Assembly: GCA_029339195.1 (NCBI GenBank)
Contig: JAPTJF010000279.1
Span: 19,641-83,640, forward strand
Length of the DNA: 64,000 bases
Direction: 5' to 3'
DNA from: Micractinium sp. NFX-FRZ
Lineage: Eukaryota > Chlorophyta > Trebouxiophyceae > Chlorellales > Chlorellaceae
Shown: piece by piece, positions 30,600 through 41,500 of the stretch
Layout: every line of letters begins with the position of its first letter
Numbering within the stretch: the first letter of the stretch is position 1
Translations under genes and position numbers: made by a program
Notes under the pieces: generated by a model
Seen by the model: only the letters and a program-made list of their open reading frames with translations
Told to the model about the DNA's origin: nothing
The model's database searches: none

Positions 30600-32440
30600 T
30601 CACTCGAAGGTGGTGGCTGTGTATGCCATCTGCCAGAACTGGCCCTCCAGCTCAGCAATCTCCACAAACAGAGTCTCCGCCTGGCGCCTGCAACGGTGGG
30701 AAATGAAGTGAAAGAGGGTTGCCGCCGCCGCATGTTCACTGTACCTGCCTACCAGTTCGTTCAAGCTTGTGGCGGTACAGCCGCCCAAAACCCTGCCCAG
30801 CCAAGGCAGCCACCTTCCCTCCGCACGCACCCACCCACCTCTCCTGCTCGCTCGCCGCCTGCAGCGCCTCGTCTGCCTGCCGCTCCAGCCCCTTAACATA
30901 CTCGCTGAAGCCGTCGCTGCCCCACCTCTGCGTGGCGGGCGCAGCAGACACAGCAGGGGCGCATGCAGAGAACGATGGGAGAGTGCAAAGGGGCAGGTGG
31001 GGAGGGGAGAGGCCCCTCACATACTCGCTGACCCCCCCGCTGCCCACCTCTGGATGGTGCACAGCCGGCAAAGCAGGCACAGCATTGAAACCAGTGGCGA
31101 CCGGCACTACCGATGACCGGGGGCTGGATGGATGCCTGCCTCAACCCCACCAGCCGACCAGCTGGCGCTCATGACGCACGGCCATGCCGGGCAGTGCCCA
31201 CCCCTGCACGCCTCCCACCTCCTGCTCCTCACCTCAGCATACGTGCAGTAGGGCTGCGCCATGCCCGCCATGTGGCTGCGCCACGCCTCGTTGTACGCCT
31301 GAGTCGGGAGGGCAGGGAGCAGGGCCCCGGCCTGAACGTGCGAACGGCTGCATGGCACAAGTTGTGAGCGCTGACGCCAGCATGTGATGGCCCAGAAGGC
31401 CACAGCATGCACAGCCAGAAAGGCCACGGCGTGCACAGCATGTACCGCCCCGACAAAGCACAGCACGCACAGCATGTGATGCTCGTGAAGGCCACAGCTA
31501 GCGTGCACAGCGTGGTGCGACCCCACTCACCCGCTCGATGGCCCAGAAGGCCACAGCATGCACAGCGTAGGGCTGCTTGCTGATGTTGCCCATAAGCTGG
31601 CAATAGCGCGCGCACACCGGGTGCTCGGGGCAGTCTGTGTGCAGGCCCCGTGCCTTGGTCAGGTCCTGCAGGCAGGGCAGATGGGGGGGCAGGAGGCAGC
31701 GAGGCTGGGTGGATGTGGGCAGGGTGCCAACTGGCATGGCGCGCATTCCTGCCTCCTCCTGACACATCGTTCTATTTACAAATGCGGTCCTTAAGCAAGC
31801 CTCCCTGAAACCACAGCAGGCAAGTAGCTAGTTCCACATATGGTTGCGCCTTCAGGGACCCATCCCTCCCAGCAGTCCATGCTCCTCCCTGTCCCCGACA
31901 CACAGCCCTGCTCATGGCCCTCAAGCACTGCCGCCCTACTGCCCGACCGCCCTCACGCCTTGAGGCAGTAGAGCGAGGCAGTAGACCGCCCTCCAGCCGT
32001 GAGGCACTGAGTGCTGATGCCTAGCAGGCCCTACCTGGAACCACAGCAGCTCGTCCTTCTGGGCACCCATCCCCCCCAGCAGCAGGTCAAAGTGCGGGAG
32101 GGGTGCCTTTGTGAGGGCGTGGGCGTGGAAGCGGGTGAATGCGACCGCGAATTTGAAGTCCTGTGCGGGGGAGAAGGCAAAGCAGGAGGAGACACGACTG
32201 GGACAGGTGGAAGGAAGAAGGGAGGAGGGGAGGAGGCGCAAATGCTGCCGCTACCAGACCCGCTGCCGGCCCCGAGTGTCCCCCTCCCTTGAGCCTTGCC
32301 TGCACCAGCCACGCGTCGAACTGGTTCTCTCCAATCGTGCCGGCCTTGCACTCTTGCAGGAAGGGGTGCTCCACCGCCCGGCCCCAGGCCTCTGGGTGCC
32401 GGCTCAGGAGCGCTGCGCACGTGCTGGGTGCTGCCGCCAT
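30600..32440 (-). CDS. TENA: TENA/THI-4 family aminopyrimidine hydrolase-like protein (thiamin salvage)
   Basis: TenA proteins hydrolyse thiamin breakdown products so the pyrimidine can be reused. Six exons on the minus strand: 32440-32300, 32160-32035, 31665-31531, 31298-31233, 30927-30839, 30687-30600; 214 aa, the usual family length. Typical text: VEHPFLQECKAGTIGENQF, WLVQDFKFAVAFTRFHAHAL, GMGAQKDELLWF, YAVHAVAFWAIERAYNEAW and the C-terminal EGQFWQMAYTATTFE. Lack of a Cys at the classic TenA catalytic position would place it in the TenA_E type, but this needs an alignment. Intron 1 uses a GC donor (CAG then GCAAGG at 32299), required to join WLVQ to DFKF. Introns 3 and 4 hold ghost copies of exon 3's end and exon 5's start. 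Confidence 0.9.
31008..31060 (-). repeat. Ghost copy of TENA exon 5 start with acceptor, in intron 4
   Basis: Minus-strand EVGSGGVSEYVRGL copies the real RWGSDGFSEYVKGL at 30927. The forward text CATACTCGCTGACCCCCCCG matches CATACTCGCTGAAGCCGTCG. Spacing is about 127 bp. Confidence 0.75.
31372..31512 (-). repeat. Three to four ghost copies of TENA exon 3 end, in intron 3
   Basis: Exon 3 ends with VHAVAFWAIER (forward text GATGGCCCAGAAGGCCACAG). Close copies appear at about 31386 (TGATGGCCCAGAAGGCCACA), 31411 (CCAGAAAGGCCACGGCGTGC) and 31482 (CTCGTGAAGGCCACAGCTAG), interleaved with GCACAGCATG repeats. Confidence 0.75.
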
Positions 32441-33899
32441 GGGGCAGGGCAGCTTAGGGCGGGTGATGTGCTGGTGGTGTGTCAGGGCCAAGATGCCTGC
32501 AGGACAGTGTCTGTGTTGTTGTGAATGGTCAGGTTGGCAGGTGTAATGCTGCAAAGGGAATGGCCAGCGGGGCAGCGCCAAGTCGGCGGGTGGGTGGGTG
32601 GCAGCACTGGCGGACCAGCTATCTTGCTTAGAGCGCCCTCGTTGCGGCAATTGCTCGGCTGTCAGGCATTGGAACGTGGTGCTGCCGCAGGTGAGGCACA
32701 GCCAGGCGGGGACTCTCCCAAACCTGCGAGAACGGTAGCTTCAGTGTGCACTTAGCGTGACTCGGACCCAACGGTAGTATTGCCAACTCGCGATTGAAAT
32801 GCAGTGCGACCCGATTGGGACCGCGGCACCTGCGATCCTATTTGCCAAGTACCTCTCTTGCCAAGTCAGCAGGCGCAACCGCTCCTTGCCAAGTGGCGCC
32901 TCAGCACGCCTGCCGCATATGTGCCCCACTGCATTTGACAGCCTCGGGGTGGTAAATACCCTGCCACTCTGCACACACATGCACAGCGAATGGGTTTATC
33001 TCGGCGCTCAGCATGTGTTGTCTGACGCATGGCAGGCTGACCCCTCGCACCCGCTTGCACCGCAGTGTGTGAGTGCTTACAGCGCGGAGTGCTGCTCATG
33101 GCAAACAAACCAACTATCCTAGAAGGCACAGCAGGGTGGCAACAAACGGCACAAGGGGAGCAGAGTGCGCTTGTGAGGAGGTGCGCTGCAGGGGGCAAGT
33201 TCCCAGAATCCCAAAAGCGACGCCAGCAGGACAAAAAAAAGTGAGTGAGTGATACAACGAAATATGGGGAGCAGGGGGCGCAAGCGCCAGGCCACAGAGG
33301 AGGGAGGGGCAGGGGTAAGTTGGGAAATTGGGGCGGCACACCGGAGGGAGGTGCCACACCCTGTCTGCGTGGGGTGGGCGGGCGGTGTATGGATGTCCAG
33401 AGAGGGCCGTGGCATGGCAGCACTGCCACACATCAGTATGGCCTGGCTGGTGCCCCGAACGCCACGGGCAGCCTGCGTGGGCGGCTGCCGAATGAAACCA
33501 AGTGAGGTGCGGGAGGCGGCTCCCGCGGGCGGCGAGGCGGGGAGCCGCCCCCGCCCTCTCCGCCGCGGCAGCGCCTTGCTGCACCTATTGTCAAAACGGG
33601 CCGCGGCGGGCACACGTGGGGTGGGTGCGTGCCAGCAACACGGGGTGGGTGAGGGGGTAAGCTAGTAGTACACAGTTTCGACCAGGGGCTGGGGCGCCGG
33701 CGGGCCCGCCCAGGGCGCCGGGCCGGGCCCCACCCGCGCCAGGCCGACAAGCCATCCGTTTTCCAAAACTGCTGCTGCGCTGCCGCCGCCGCTGCTGCCG
33801 GCGGTGCTGCTGCTGCGTCGGGTGCCGTGAGCGTGGCGGGCGGCGGTCAAAGCGGGGGGCTGCTGCTGCTGCAGGCAATCTGCTGCAGGCGGCCGCTGC
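32441..33899. other. Intergenic region between TENA start and PDK stop
   Basis: About 1.46 kb. It holds the TENA promoter and 5' UTR and, from about 33100, probably a long PDK 3' UTR. Overlapping minus-strand frames of 150-190 aa occur but have no motifs and no supporting splice pattern. Confidence 0.5.
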
Positions 33900-36800
33900 T
33901 CACGGCAGCGGCTCCTGCACATTGCCCAGCCGATTCAAGTGGAGGTAGGCGTCTGCAGGGCAAAACGGAGCGAGGCAATTGTACAGCCAGTCAGGCGGGG
34001 GAGGTGCTGCTTGCACACGAGCTGCGGGCGAGCGCCTGCAACTGCATGTCGCTGCCCGCTGGTGTGTGGTGGCACTCAACTGCATCACACTACCAACTGC
34101 CGTCGCCTTGGGTCCGGCGCCAGCACCACTTGGCGCTCCGGCTGCCCGTGCCATGCCCGGCAGGTGAGGCACAGGCGGGCCGTCCACCTTGCCGGTCCCA
34201 CCCCAACCAAGAACAGCCGGAATGTTCTATTTGTGGCCCACGCCCACCTGTGCCGTACCCCTCCATCGAGATGATGGACAGATCCCCCCCAAAGTAGCGG
34301 GCATACAGCCGACTGATGGGCAGGCCGTAGCCGTAACTGCAGGGTGCAGGCGGGGCGTGGGAAGGGCGTGGGAGGGGTGGTGAGCGAGGGCGCAACGGGT
34401 GAAGCGATGAGGCAGGGCAGGGCTCATGTCTGCGTCTGCGCCACAGCTTCAATCTGTCAGCATCGACAAGGATCGCTGCCCTCTTGCTACAATGGCTGCC
34501 ATCCCCCAAGCAACACTGCTGCCCCGGCTGCTCCCACCGACTTACGCAGCCCTGCGCCCCGCACTGCATCTGTCGCTGCCCTCTGTCGCTCGGCTACATT
34601 CTCCCCAAAGCAGCAGCACCCCTCCCCCGCCATCCCCTACAGGGCTCACTCACCCCGCCAGCACCGACGGCCCGTCGCTGCCCTCTGTCGCCTGGCTGCG
34701 CTCCATTTCATCCAGCGGGCTCTTGGCGGTGGTGTACAGGTAGGTCCACATCTTGGGCAGGCCGCTGCGCGGGATGCCGCCGCCCTCGTCAGACACCTGC
34801 GCAGCAGGGGGGGGAGAAGCGGGTGGGGGTGAGATGCGGTGGGGTTGCAGCAGGCGGGATGCCGCCGCCCTCGTCAGACACCTGGGCAGGGAGGGAGCGC
34901 AGGTTGATGGCAAGTCCTCCTTCCCCCTGTGCCAGCACGGCCCTCGCCAACACCCAAAACCAGGTGTGCAGACACCCACAGCTGTACGCCCCTCTCAGGC
35001 ACCTTGATGGTGATGTCCTCCTCCCCCTCCGCCACCACCAGGCGTATCGGTGGCGGCTCGTTGTCAGCGTCGTCAAACCGGTCGTGCACGGCGCGCAGCG
35101 AGTTCTTGACCAGCTCAAACACCTGAAGCACATGGGGGTGGGGGGCGGGACATGCGTGAGGCATGCACAAAAGAGGTTGTGCACGGCACGCAGCAAGCAG
35201 AACCGCTTGTTAAGGTGGGACACATAGGGGAGGTGCTGTGGTGAGACTGGGAGGCAGGAGAGAGACGCAGGCAGCCACCAATTCAGTGTGCTTGGCCGCA
35301 CACGCGTGCTCCTGTACCACCACGCCTGCTACTCCCAAGCACCTCCTTCGGCCCCCGTCATGTGCCCCCTCGCCACCCCCGCCCCAGGCAACTCGCCGCC
35401 TCACCATGTGCTGGAGGTGTGACGGGGCGTGGGGGACTAGAACATAGTGTTCCCCGCACACCGCCCCTCCCTTCTCTTCCATACTCTCTGGCTTCAGTAG
35501 CCTCTATACTCAACGCACTCCCACACCCTCACACCAGCTGCACTGCTCACCATGTGGTGCAGGTGTGAGGGGACGTAGGGGAAGGTGAAGGAGGGGTCTC
35601 CGTACACCGTCACCTCGGGCGCCCCGCCCTTCTCCCGCATGCAAATGGAGCGCGCGTCGTCAATCGCGTCCTGGCACACGCCCGCGGGGCTGCACTTGGT
35701 GTCAATCAGGCCAATGTGGTTCTCGCGCTGCACAGGCAGGGGCACGAGTAGCAACAACACAAGTTCAAAAAGGCGTCTGCCAGCAGGAGGTGCGAGGGTG
35801 GTGCGCTTAACATCGGCGGGGCTGACGGGGTTGCCGAATGAACGGGGCAGGGGCGGGATGAATGGAGGATGCAGCGGCTGGACGTAGCGGCGGTGGGAGC
35901 ACAGCGGTTTGGCATGGTGGATGTCACGAGTGCTACGCGGGCACGTCATGCTTGCTGCGGCATGATATGCATGCTGTGGTGTGCTGCCCTATGGGTTACA
36001 CTGCCGGCTTGGCAGCTCGATGTGCTGGCTTACGAGCAAGAACACCAGGCATGGCATGCACGGCATGCATGCTGCTCAGTGCTGCCCTGCCCAGAGCACC
36101 GGCGATGCGTGTAGCGCCCTGTTCTGTTCTAAGCGATGCGCAGCAGGCATGACACGCACGGCATGCACGCTAAGCTGCCTACCCTGCGCACCGGCGGCTC
36201 ATGCAGCGCGATGTGCTGGCCTATGAGCATGCGGATGCCGATGCGCGACATGTAGAAGCCGTCCAAGAACTGGGGAGGGGGGCAAGGGAAGAGGATTGTA
36301 CACTGTGAGTGTGGTGCAAGGGCTGGCGGGGGGCAGGCATGTGTAAACGCTGGGGAGGCTAGGGGACACAGGGGGTGTGAGCTGCTGGTGCTGTGCAGGT
36401 GTGCGCCCCCACGAACCTCCAGCCTGCTCTGCCCAGCCTGCAAACTTCCCACACACCCACCCACACTCACACATGCAGCCAGCTGGTGGCGCCGGGCAGC
36501 GCCTCCACCCCAAAAGACCCTCCTGCTTGCCCCGCCAGCTGCACTCGGCACGCATTCCTCCTTGCACACACAGTCATGAAAGGCCCCCCCCAGTGGCATG
36601 CACCCACCTGGTGGATGTCTGGCAGGTCCTCCACCCCAATTGTGCGGCTCAGCTCCCGTTTGAGCTCTGCAGGGGGTGTTGGGCGGGGGGAGCAGCAGGG
36701 GAGGGAGGTGAGCAGCTGGAGGAAGAGCAGCAGAGGCAGTAGGGCAGGCAGCGGCAGCGGGGCGCATAGGAGCCACCCAGCGGCTCCAACAACAGGCAGG

Positions 36801-38294
36801 CAGGCAGGCAACGCAGGCGATAGAGAGCTCCAGAAGATGAGGTGGCGCACCTGCCACGCCCATGGCCATGACGGGCACCACGTTGGTGTGGCGGCGGTAG
36901 ATGTGCTGCAGCAGGCGCGTGAACTGGAGCTCGTCGCTGGCGTCGCGCACCTGCGGGGCGGGGGGCATGAGAGATGCGTCAGCATGCAAGGGACGGCAGG
37001 CAGGCACGTGCATGAATTGAAGGTCGTTGCTGGCGCCGCGCACGTGGCGGGCAGCGGACGAGGGCAGGAGAGGCAACCGGCACCGGCAGCAGGCTGGGTG
37101 CAGCAGCAGGGCAGCCACGCAGCTGGCAAGCAGACCCCCCGGAGCTTCCTCAACAGCGCAGTTGCCGCTGGGCATCCCACGTTTGCTTCCTGCCCACGTG
37201 CCCCTGCAGCAGCACCCACGTCCAGCCAGTCGGCCCACCTTGGGGAAGCTGCGCAGCTCCCGGAAGGACTCCACATACCAGTCGCGGACCTGCAAGGGGG
37301 GGGGAGGGCGACGGGCACACAAAAGGTTTGGGAGCTTGATCACACAACAGAGTTACCGCAAGAAGCACAGGGGAACAGGTGGGGCGGGTCAAGAAACAGG
37401 TGAGCGCAGGCACACTGGGTGCAGGGGCGCTGCTGTGCGCTCGGTCAAGCTTTGGGTGTTCTTTAGCGCACAGGTGCCGCGGAGGAGCAGCTGAGAGAGG
37501 GATGGTAGGCGCCGGCAGCACCCATAACACAGCATCAGGAGACAGGTGGGCACAGCAGTCTGCTGTGGCAACAGCGTGACAAGCTACAGTGGCATGAGCT
37601 GCATCTGCTGACTGCAGCAGCCGCTGCATTGCCTGGTGCACAGCAGGCCGTACTCGACTCAACCCCCGACATCTCCCAAGCCCTCTGCCCCGCCAGTGCA
37701 GCCCACCGCCCCCTGCCCCGCGAGCAGCAGCAGTAGCCTTGTTCTAGCTCACTTCCCACCCCCCCGGCAGGCAGCCGCACCTTGAGCACGTGCGGCTTGG
37801 CTGACAGGCCGTAGGGCAGGTTCTCCAGCTCTGCCACGCGGTGGGATAACCGCACGGGCAGCTCGTTGTGCAGGAACTGCGCCGACAGGATGAGCTGGCG
37901 CTCAATCGGCTTGGACCCAAAGTCCAGCCTGCATGGGATACGGCGAGTCAATCGGTGACAGTGCTGGCGGGGCTTCAAGCAGGTGCAGGGAGGTGTGATA
38001 AGAGGGGCTAGGGCAGCGGCCCGGGGCGCCGCCATCGACCGCCGTCGCCCTGCCCGCCCAGCCAACCCCCTGTCACGTGCTCGACGGCGCTCACATGTAT
38101 TTCAGGCTCACGCCTGTCTGCTTCTTCAGCGCGCAGGCGAATATATCGTCGACCAGGGGCTTGCTGAAAGAGTCGGCCAAGCGCACCGACTGCGCCGCTG
38201 CGTGGCGTAGCTGCTTGGCAGCCAGGCGGCTGCTGGTGGCCAGTAGGGAGGCCATGTTTGTGAGCTGGGGAGCTAGCGCCGACGCAGCTGCCAT
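33900..38294 (-). CDS. PDK: Pyruvate dehydrogenase (acetyl-transferring) kinase, mitochondrial
   Basis: Phosphorylates and inactivates the E1 subunit of the pyruvate dehydrogenase complex. Eleven exons on the minus strand: 38294-38095, 37928-37781, 37289-37239, 36950-36851, 36666-36608, 36269-36183, 35727-35551, 35122-35003, 34796-34654, 34336-34248, 33952-33900; 408 aa. The N-terminal ~40 residues are Ala/Ser/Arg-rich as in a mitochondrial presequence. Family text: [54 protein letters not shown]. The GHKL ATP site is complete: N-box [14 protein letters not shown] (from about residue 275), G1 [11 protein letters not shown]2 [14 protein letters not shown]. The end [14 protein letters not shown] is PDK/BCKDK-typical. 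Several introns contain ghost copies of exon ends. It is head-to-head with SLX1. Confidence 0.95.
34855..34886 (-). repeat. Copy of PDK exon 9 start with acceptor, in intron 8
   Basis: About 30 bases identical to 34772-34801 (CGGGATGCCGCCGCCCTCGT, then CAGACACCTG). On the minus strand this duplicates the CAG acceptor and codons for VSDEGGGIP. It is an intact second acceptor about 85 bp upstream of the true one. Confidence 0.9.
35165..35200 (-). repeat. Decayed copy of PDK exon 8 start, in intron 7
   Basis: Forward GTTGTGCACGGCACGCAGCA resembles exon 8's GTCGTGCACGGCGCGCAGCG (35085-35104). It lies just upstream (minus-strand sense) of the true exon. Confidence 0.65.
35400..35482 (-). repeat. 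Decayed copy of PDK exon 7 end plus donor, in intron 7
   Basis: Forward CACCATGTGCTGGAGGTGTG and GGGGCGTGGGGGACTAG correspond to the exon 7 end CACCATGTGGTGCAGGTGTG and GGGACGTAGGGGAAGG at 35549-35590. The minus-strand peptide HLQHM matches HLHHM. Confidence 0.75.
36005..36130 (-). repeat. Decayed copies of PDK exon 6 end, in intron 6
   Basis: GGCAGCTCGATGTGCTGGCT and TACGAGCAAGAACACC (about 36011-36046) mirror exon 6's GCAGCGCGATGTGCTGGCCT and ATGAGCATGCGG. A weaker copy (GAGCACCGGCGATGCGTGTA) is near 36095. Confidence 0.65.
37018..37052 (-). repeat. Decayed copy of PDK exon 4 start, in intron 3
   Basis: GGTCGTTGCTGGCGCCGCGC matches exon 4's GCTCGTCGCTGGCGTCGCGC (36929-36950), about 90 bp away, followed by a destroyed acceptor. 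Confidence 0.7.
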
Positions 38295-38514
38295 AGAGGG
38301 CGTGTGCCAAGCCGCGAGGGTGTCTGCCGAGCAGCGACTATCGGCTATAGATGGCTTGCCGCATGTGGCAGCTGAGAGTCTCCCCAGACTGCGGAAGCAG
38401 ACTTGCGGGGCGGTTTAGCCCAGGCCCGACACCAGCGCAGCAGCGGCACAGCAGCAGCAACAAATCCCGGGGCCCTCAACGCCTTTAGCATTGCTTCCGA
38501 TCACTGCTGATTGC
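38295..38514. promoter_or_regulatory. 220-bp bidirectional promoter region, PDK and SLX1
   Basis: Only 220 bases separate the ATG codons of two opposite genes, so transcription must start in both directions from here. No TATA box is evident. Function inferred from position. Confidence 0.5.
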
Positions 38515-41500
38515 ATGTCCGGGCTGGCGCGCCTGTTTGGCGGCCGGCACTCCATCTTCCATCTTGCCCACCAGAGGGCTTTTGGCTCGCCCTGCCGCTG
38601 TCTGGCAGTGTCGAGCAGAGCTGAAGGGTCCATTGAATCTGACGCCAGCGCAGGCGGCAGCCCAGGAGGCGCGGGCGGCAACGCCTCAACCACTGCCGCC
38701 GCTGCCGCCGCTGCCAGCGCACGCACAAGGCGGCAGGCACAGCCTGCCTCTGGCAGCGCGGCAGCCCGCCCCGCCAGGATGCGCGACTTCTTCGGCTGCT
38801 ACCTGCTGGAGAGCAAGAACCCGCGGGGCAAGGGGCGCTCCTATGTGGGGTTCACGGTCAACCCGCGCCGCCGCATAAGGCAGCACAACGGGGAGATTGT
38901 CAACGGGGCCTGCAAAACCAAGCGGTGAGCACTCCGCTTGTGGCACAGCCCTTGCACGGATGATTGCTGATAACATATACACTGGTAGTCAGGAACACTT
39001 GACACAGCTGTAATCTGTGAAGTTAAAATGTACCAATGGCTCCCTGAGCTGGGTGCTGGGCAAGGGCGCTGTGTTGGCCGTGCTGGCCAGCTGCTTGCCT
39101 GCTGAGGGTTAGCGGACCACAGTCCTGGGCCCGCAGTTCCCACTCCCAACCCAGCGCCCCGGCACATGCACACCACCTGACGTGCCGCCTGTGTTGCTGC
39201 CCTGGCCTGCAGTCTGCGCCCCTGGGAGATGGTGCTTGTTGTGTACGGCTTCCCCACGCAGATCCAGGCGCTGCAGTTTGAGTGGTGGGTGTGGGTTCTG
39301 TTGGGGGTTCCCGGGCGGGGTGGGCGTGCCGGCGCGTGAGGGTTGGGGTTGGCACATGCAGGTCGAGGTGCTGCAGCGATGAGATTGAGGTGTATGTGGT
39401 TTGGGTGGCTGGGAGTGTGGTTGTATGGGTGGGCAGGTGATGTGGTGGCACGAGGATGGGTGCGTCCGCACGCTGGATGAGGCAGCAGGGTCGCAGCAAG
39501 GGGCAACCAGCCAGTGGGTCGGGGATACCTGGGAGGCTGCAGAGGTCAAGGGTGCTGCTGACACAGTATTGCTGCAGGGGTGCTGCTCTTGAAGAACCGA
39601 CTGGGCATGCCCCGCTCGGTGCGCTGTGCTTATGGTAGTCAACGCCCCGCTCCCCCTGCGCGTACCCTGGGCTGCTCACACCCTGCAGGGCATGGCAGCA
39701 CCCCGAGAAGAGCCTGGACGTGAGGGCCATTGCAGCACGGCTGGGACGCCAGAAGCGCTACGGAGTGTCTGGCAAGGTGGGGTGGGGGCGGCAGGGGGCG
39801 TGCTGCAAAGTCGCTGGGCGCAGCTGTAAGGCAGGGCCGGGGAGGGGTGGGAACGGGGCCGGCATTTGGGGAGGAGGCGGTGGGGGGCGTGCTGCAAGGT
39901 GGATGGGTGCACGTGCAAGGCAGGGCCGGAGTAGAGGGAGTGGGCACGTGCTGGGCATTTGGGGAGGAGGACGCGCAGTGTTGCCACCGCTGCCGAGGCT
40001 GCCCAGCCACTCGTTCCCCTCCTTGCCTTGCCCCAGGTGCCGTTGCTGAATGACATGCTGTGCAGCAGCCATGCTACCCCCGTATCTGCCCTCTCAAACC
40101 CCCACACACTCCCTTCCTCGGAGTTGTATCTGCAGTCAAACCGATTGTCTCCGACACCCACTTCTCAACTGCTATCCCTGTCCACCTTGCCCCGAGTGCA
40201 GGTGCTGCTGCTGTTGGAGATGCCGGAGCCCTGCTGCTGCTACCCCTGTGCCAGTACCACTCCTGACCCTTGGTCCCTCCTCCCACTGATCTCTCACTGC
40301 AGGTGCTGCTCCTGCTGGAGATGCTGCGGGCGGAGCCGTGGTGCTACTACCCCCTCACCCTGCAGTTCCTGTCGAGCACGCACGCCGCGCTGCGCGGGCG
40401 CGGCCCGCCGCCGCCGGAGCACATGCGGGTGCTGGTGGCGCCCATGGAGGTGCGCTGCAGTGGGGTATGGACATTTGCAGCCTGTGGGAGGCTGGGGCTG
40501 CATGTTCAGAGAGAGCCTGGGCAGTTGTGGGCTGGTGGCGCCCTTGGAGGCGTGTGTCACAGGAGCTGCCGAGGCACCTGCTGGCTTGGGGATGCAGCCT
40601 TGGGATGGTGGTCGGGACGATGGAGCACATGCGGGTGCTGGTGGCGCCCATGGAGGTGCGCTGCAGTGGGGTATGGACATTTGCAGCCTGTGGGAGGCTG
40701 GGGCTGCATGTTCAGAGAGAGCCTGGGCAGTTGTGGGCTGGTGCCGTCCTTGAAGGCATGTGTCACAGGAGCTGCCGAGGCACCTGCGGGCTTCGGGATG
40801 CAGCCTCGGGGCGGTGGTCGGGACGGTGGAGCGCATGTGAGCGCTGGCGGCGCCCATGGAGGTGGGCGTCTGCCCTTGACAACAGTCTGGGAACCCGCTT
40901 GCTTCAGTGGTTTGTAGGCGCTGCTGCACGGCGGTGGCGGATGTGAGCCATAACACAATTCAGACTTGACCTGCCCCCTGCGTCTTTGTTTCCCTGGCTG
41001 CAGGCGCTGCCAGAGGCGGTGGAAGATGCGGAGGATCCGCCTGAGGCAGATGATGATGGGAGCCAGTCTGGGAGCGATGCAGATGGTGGGGGCGAGAGCA
41101 GCAGCATGCTGCAGCCGTCGCAGTCCGCCAGCATGCTGACGGTTGGAGGAGGAGAGGGGGCAGCGGAAGCAGCTCTCTACCAGCAGCAGCAGCAGCAGCA
41201 AGGGCTTCCTGGCCTGCATGGCGGCAGCAGCAGCGGCGACGACGACGATGGCACGTCACTGCTCCCGCTCAGCAGCCAGCAGCAGCCTGCAGAGGCGGCA
41301 GCTGGGGCGAAAGGCAAGGGTAAGAAGGGCGGCGGGGTGCGGGCCGCGGCGCGGGCCGCCGCTGCCTGCAAGCTGTGCGGCAAGGCAGCCAGCCGAACAT
41401 GGATCCCCTGCACGTGCGGCATCCGCACGCATGTGGAGTGCCTGGCCCGCCACTTTTTGCATCCTGAAGGGGGCCCCGGGGGCAGCAGCAGCAGCGGTAG

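Noticed and set aside
36129..37343. 404-aa minus-strand frame through PDK
   Set aside because: It reads through several PDK introns; PDK family sequence and splice sites show the frame is interrupted by introns.
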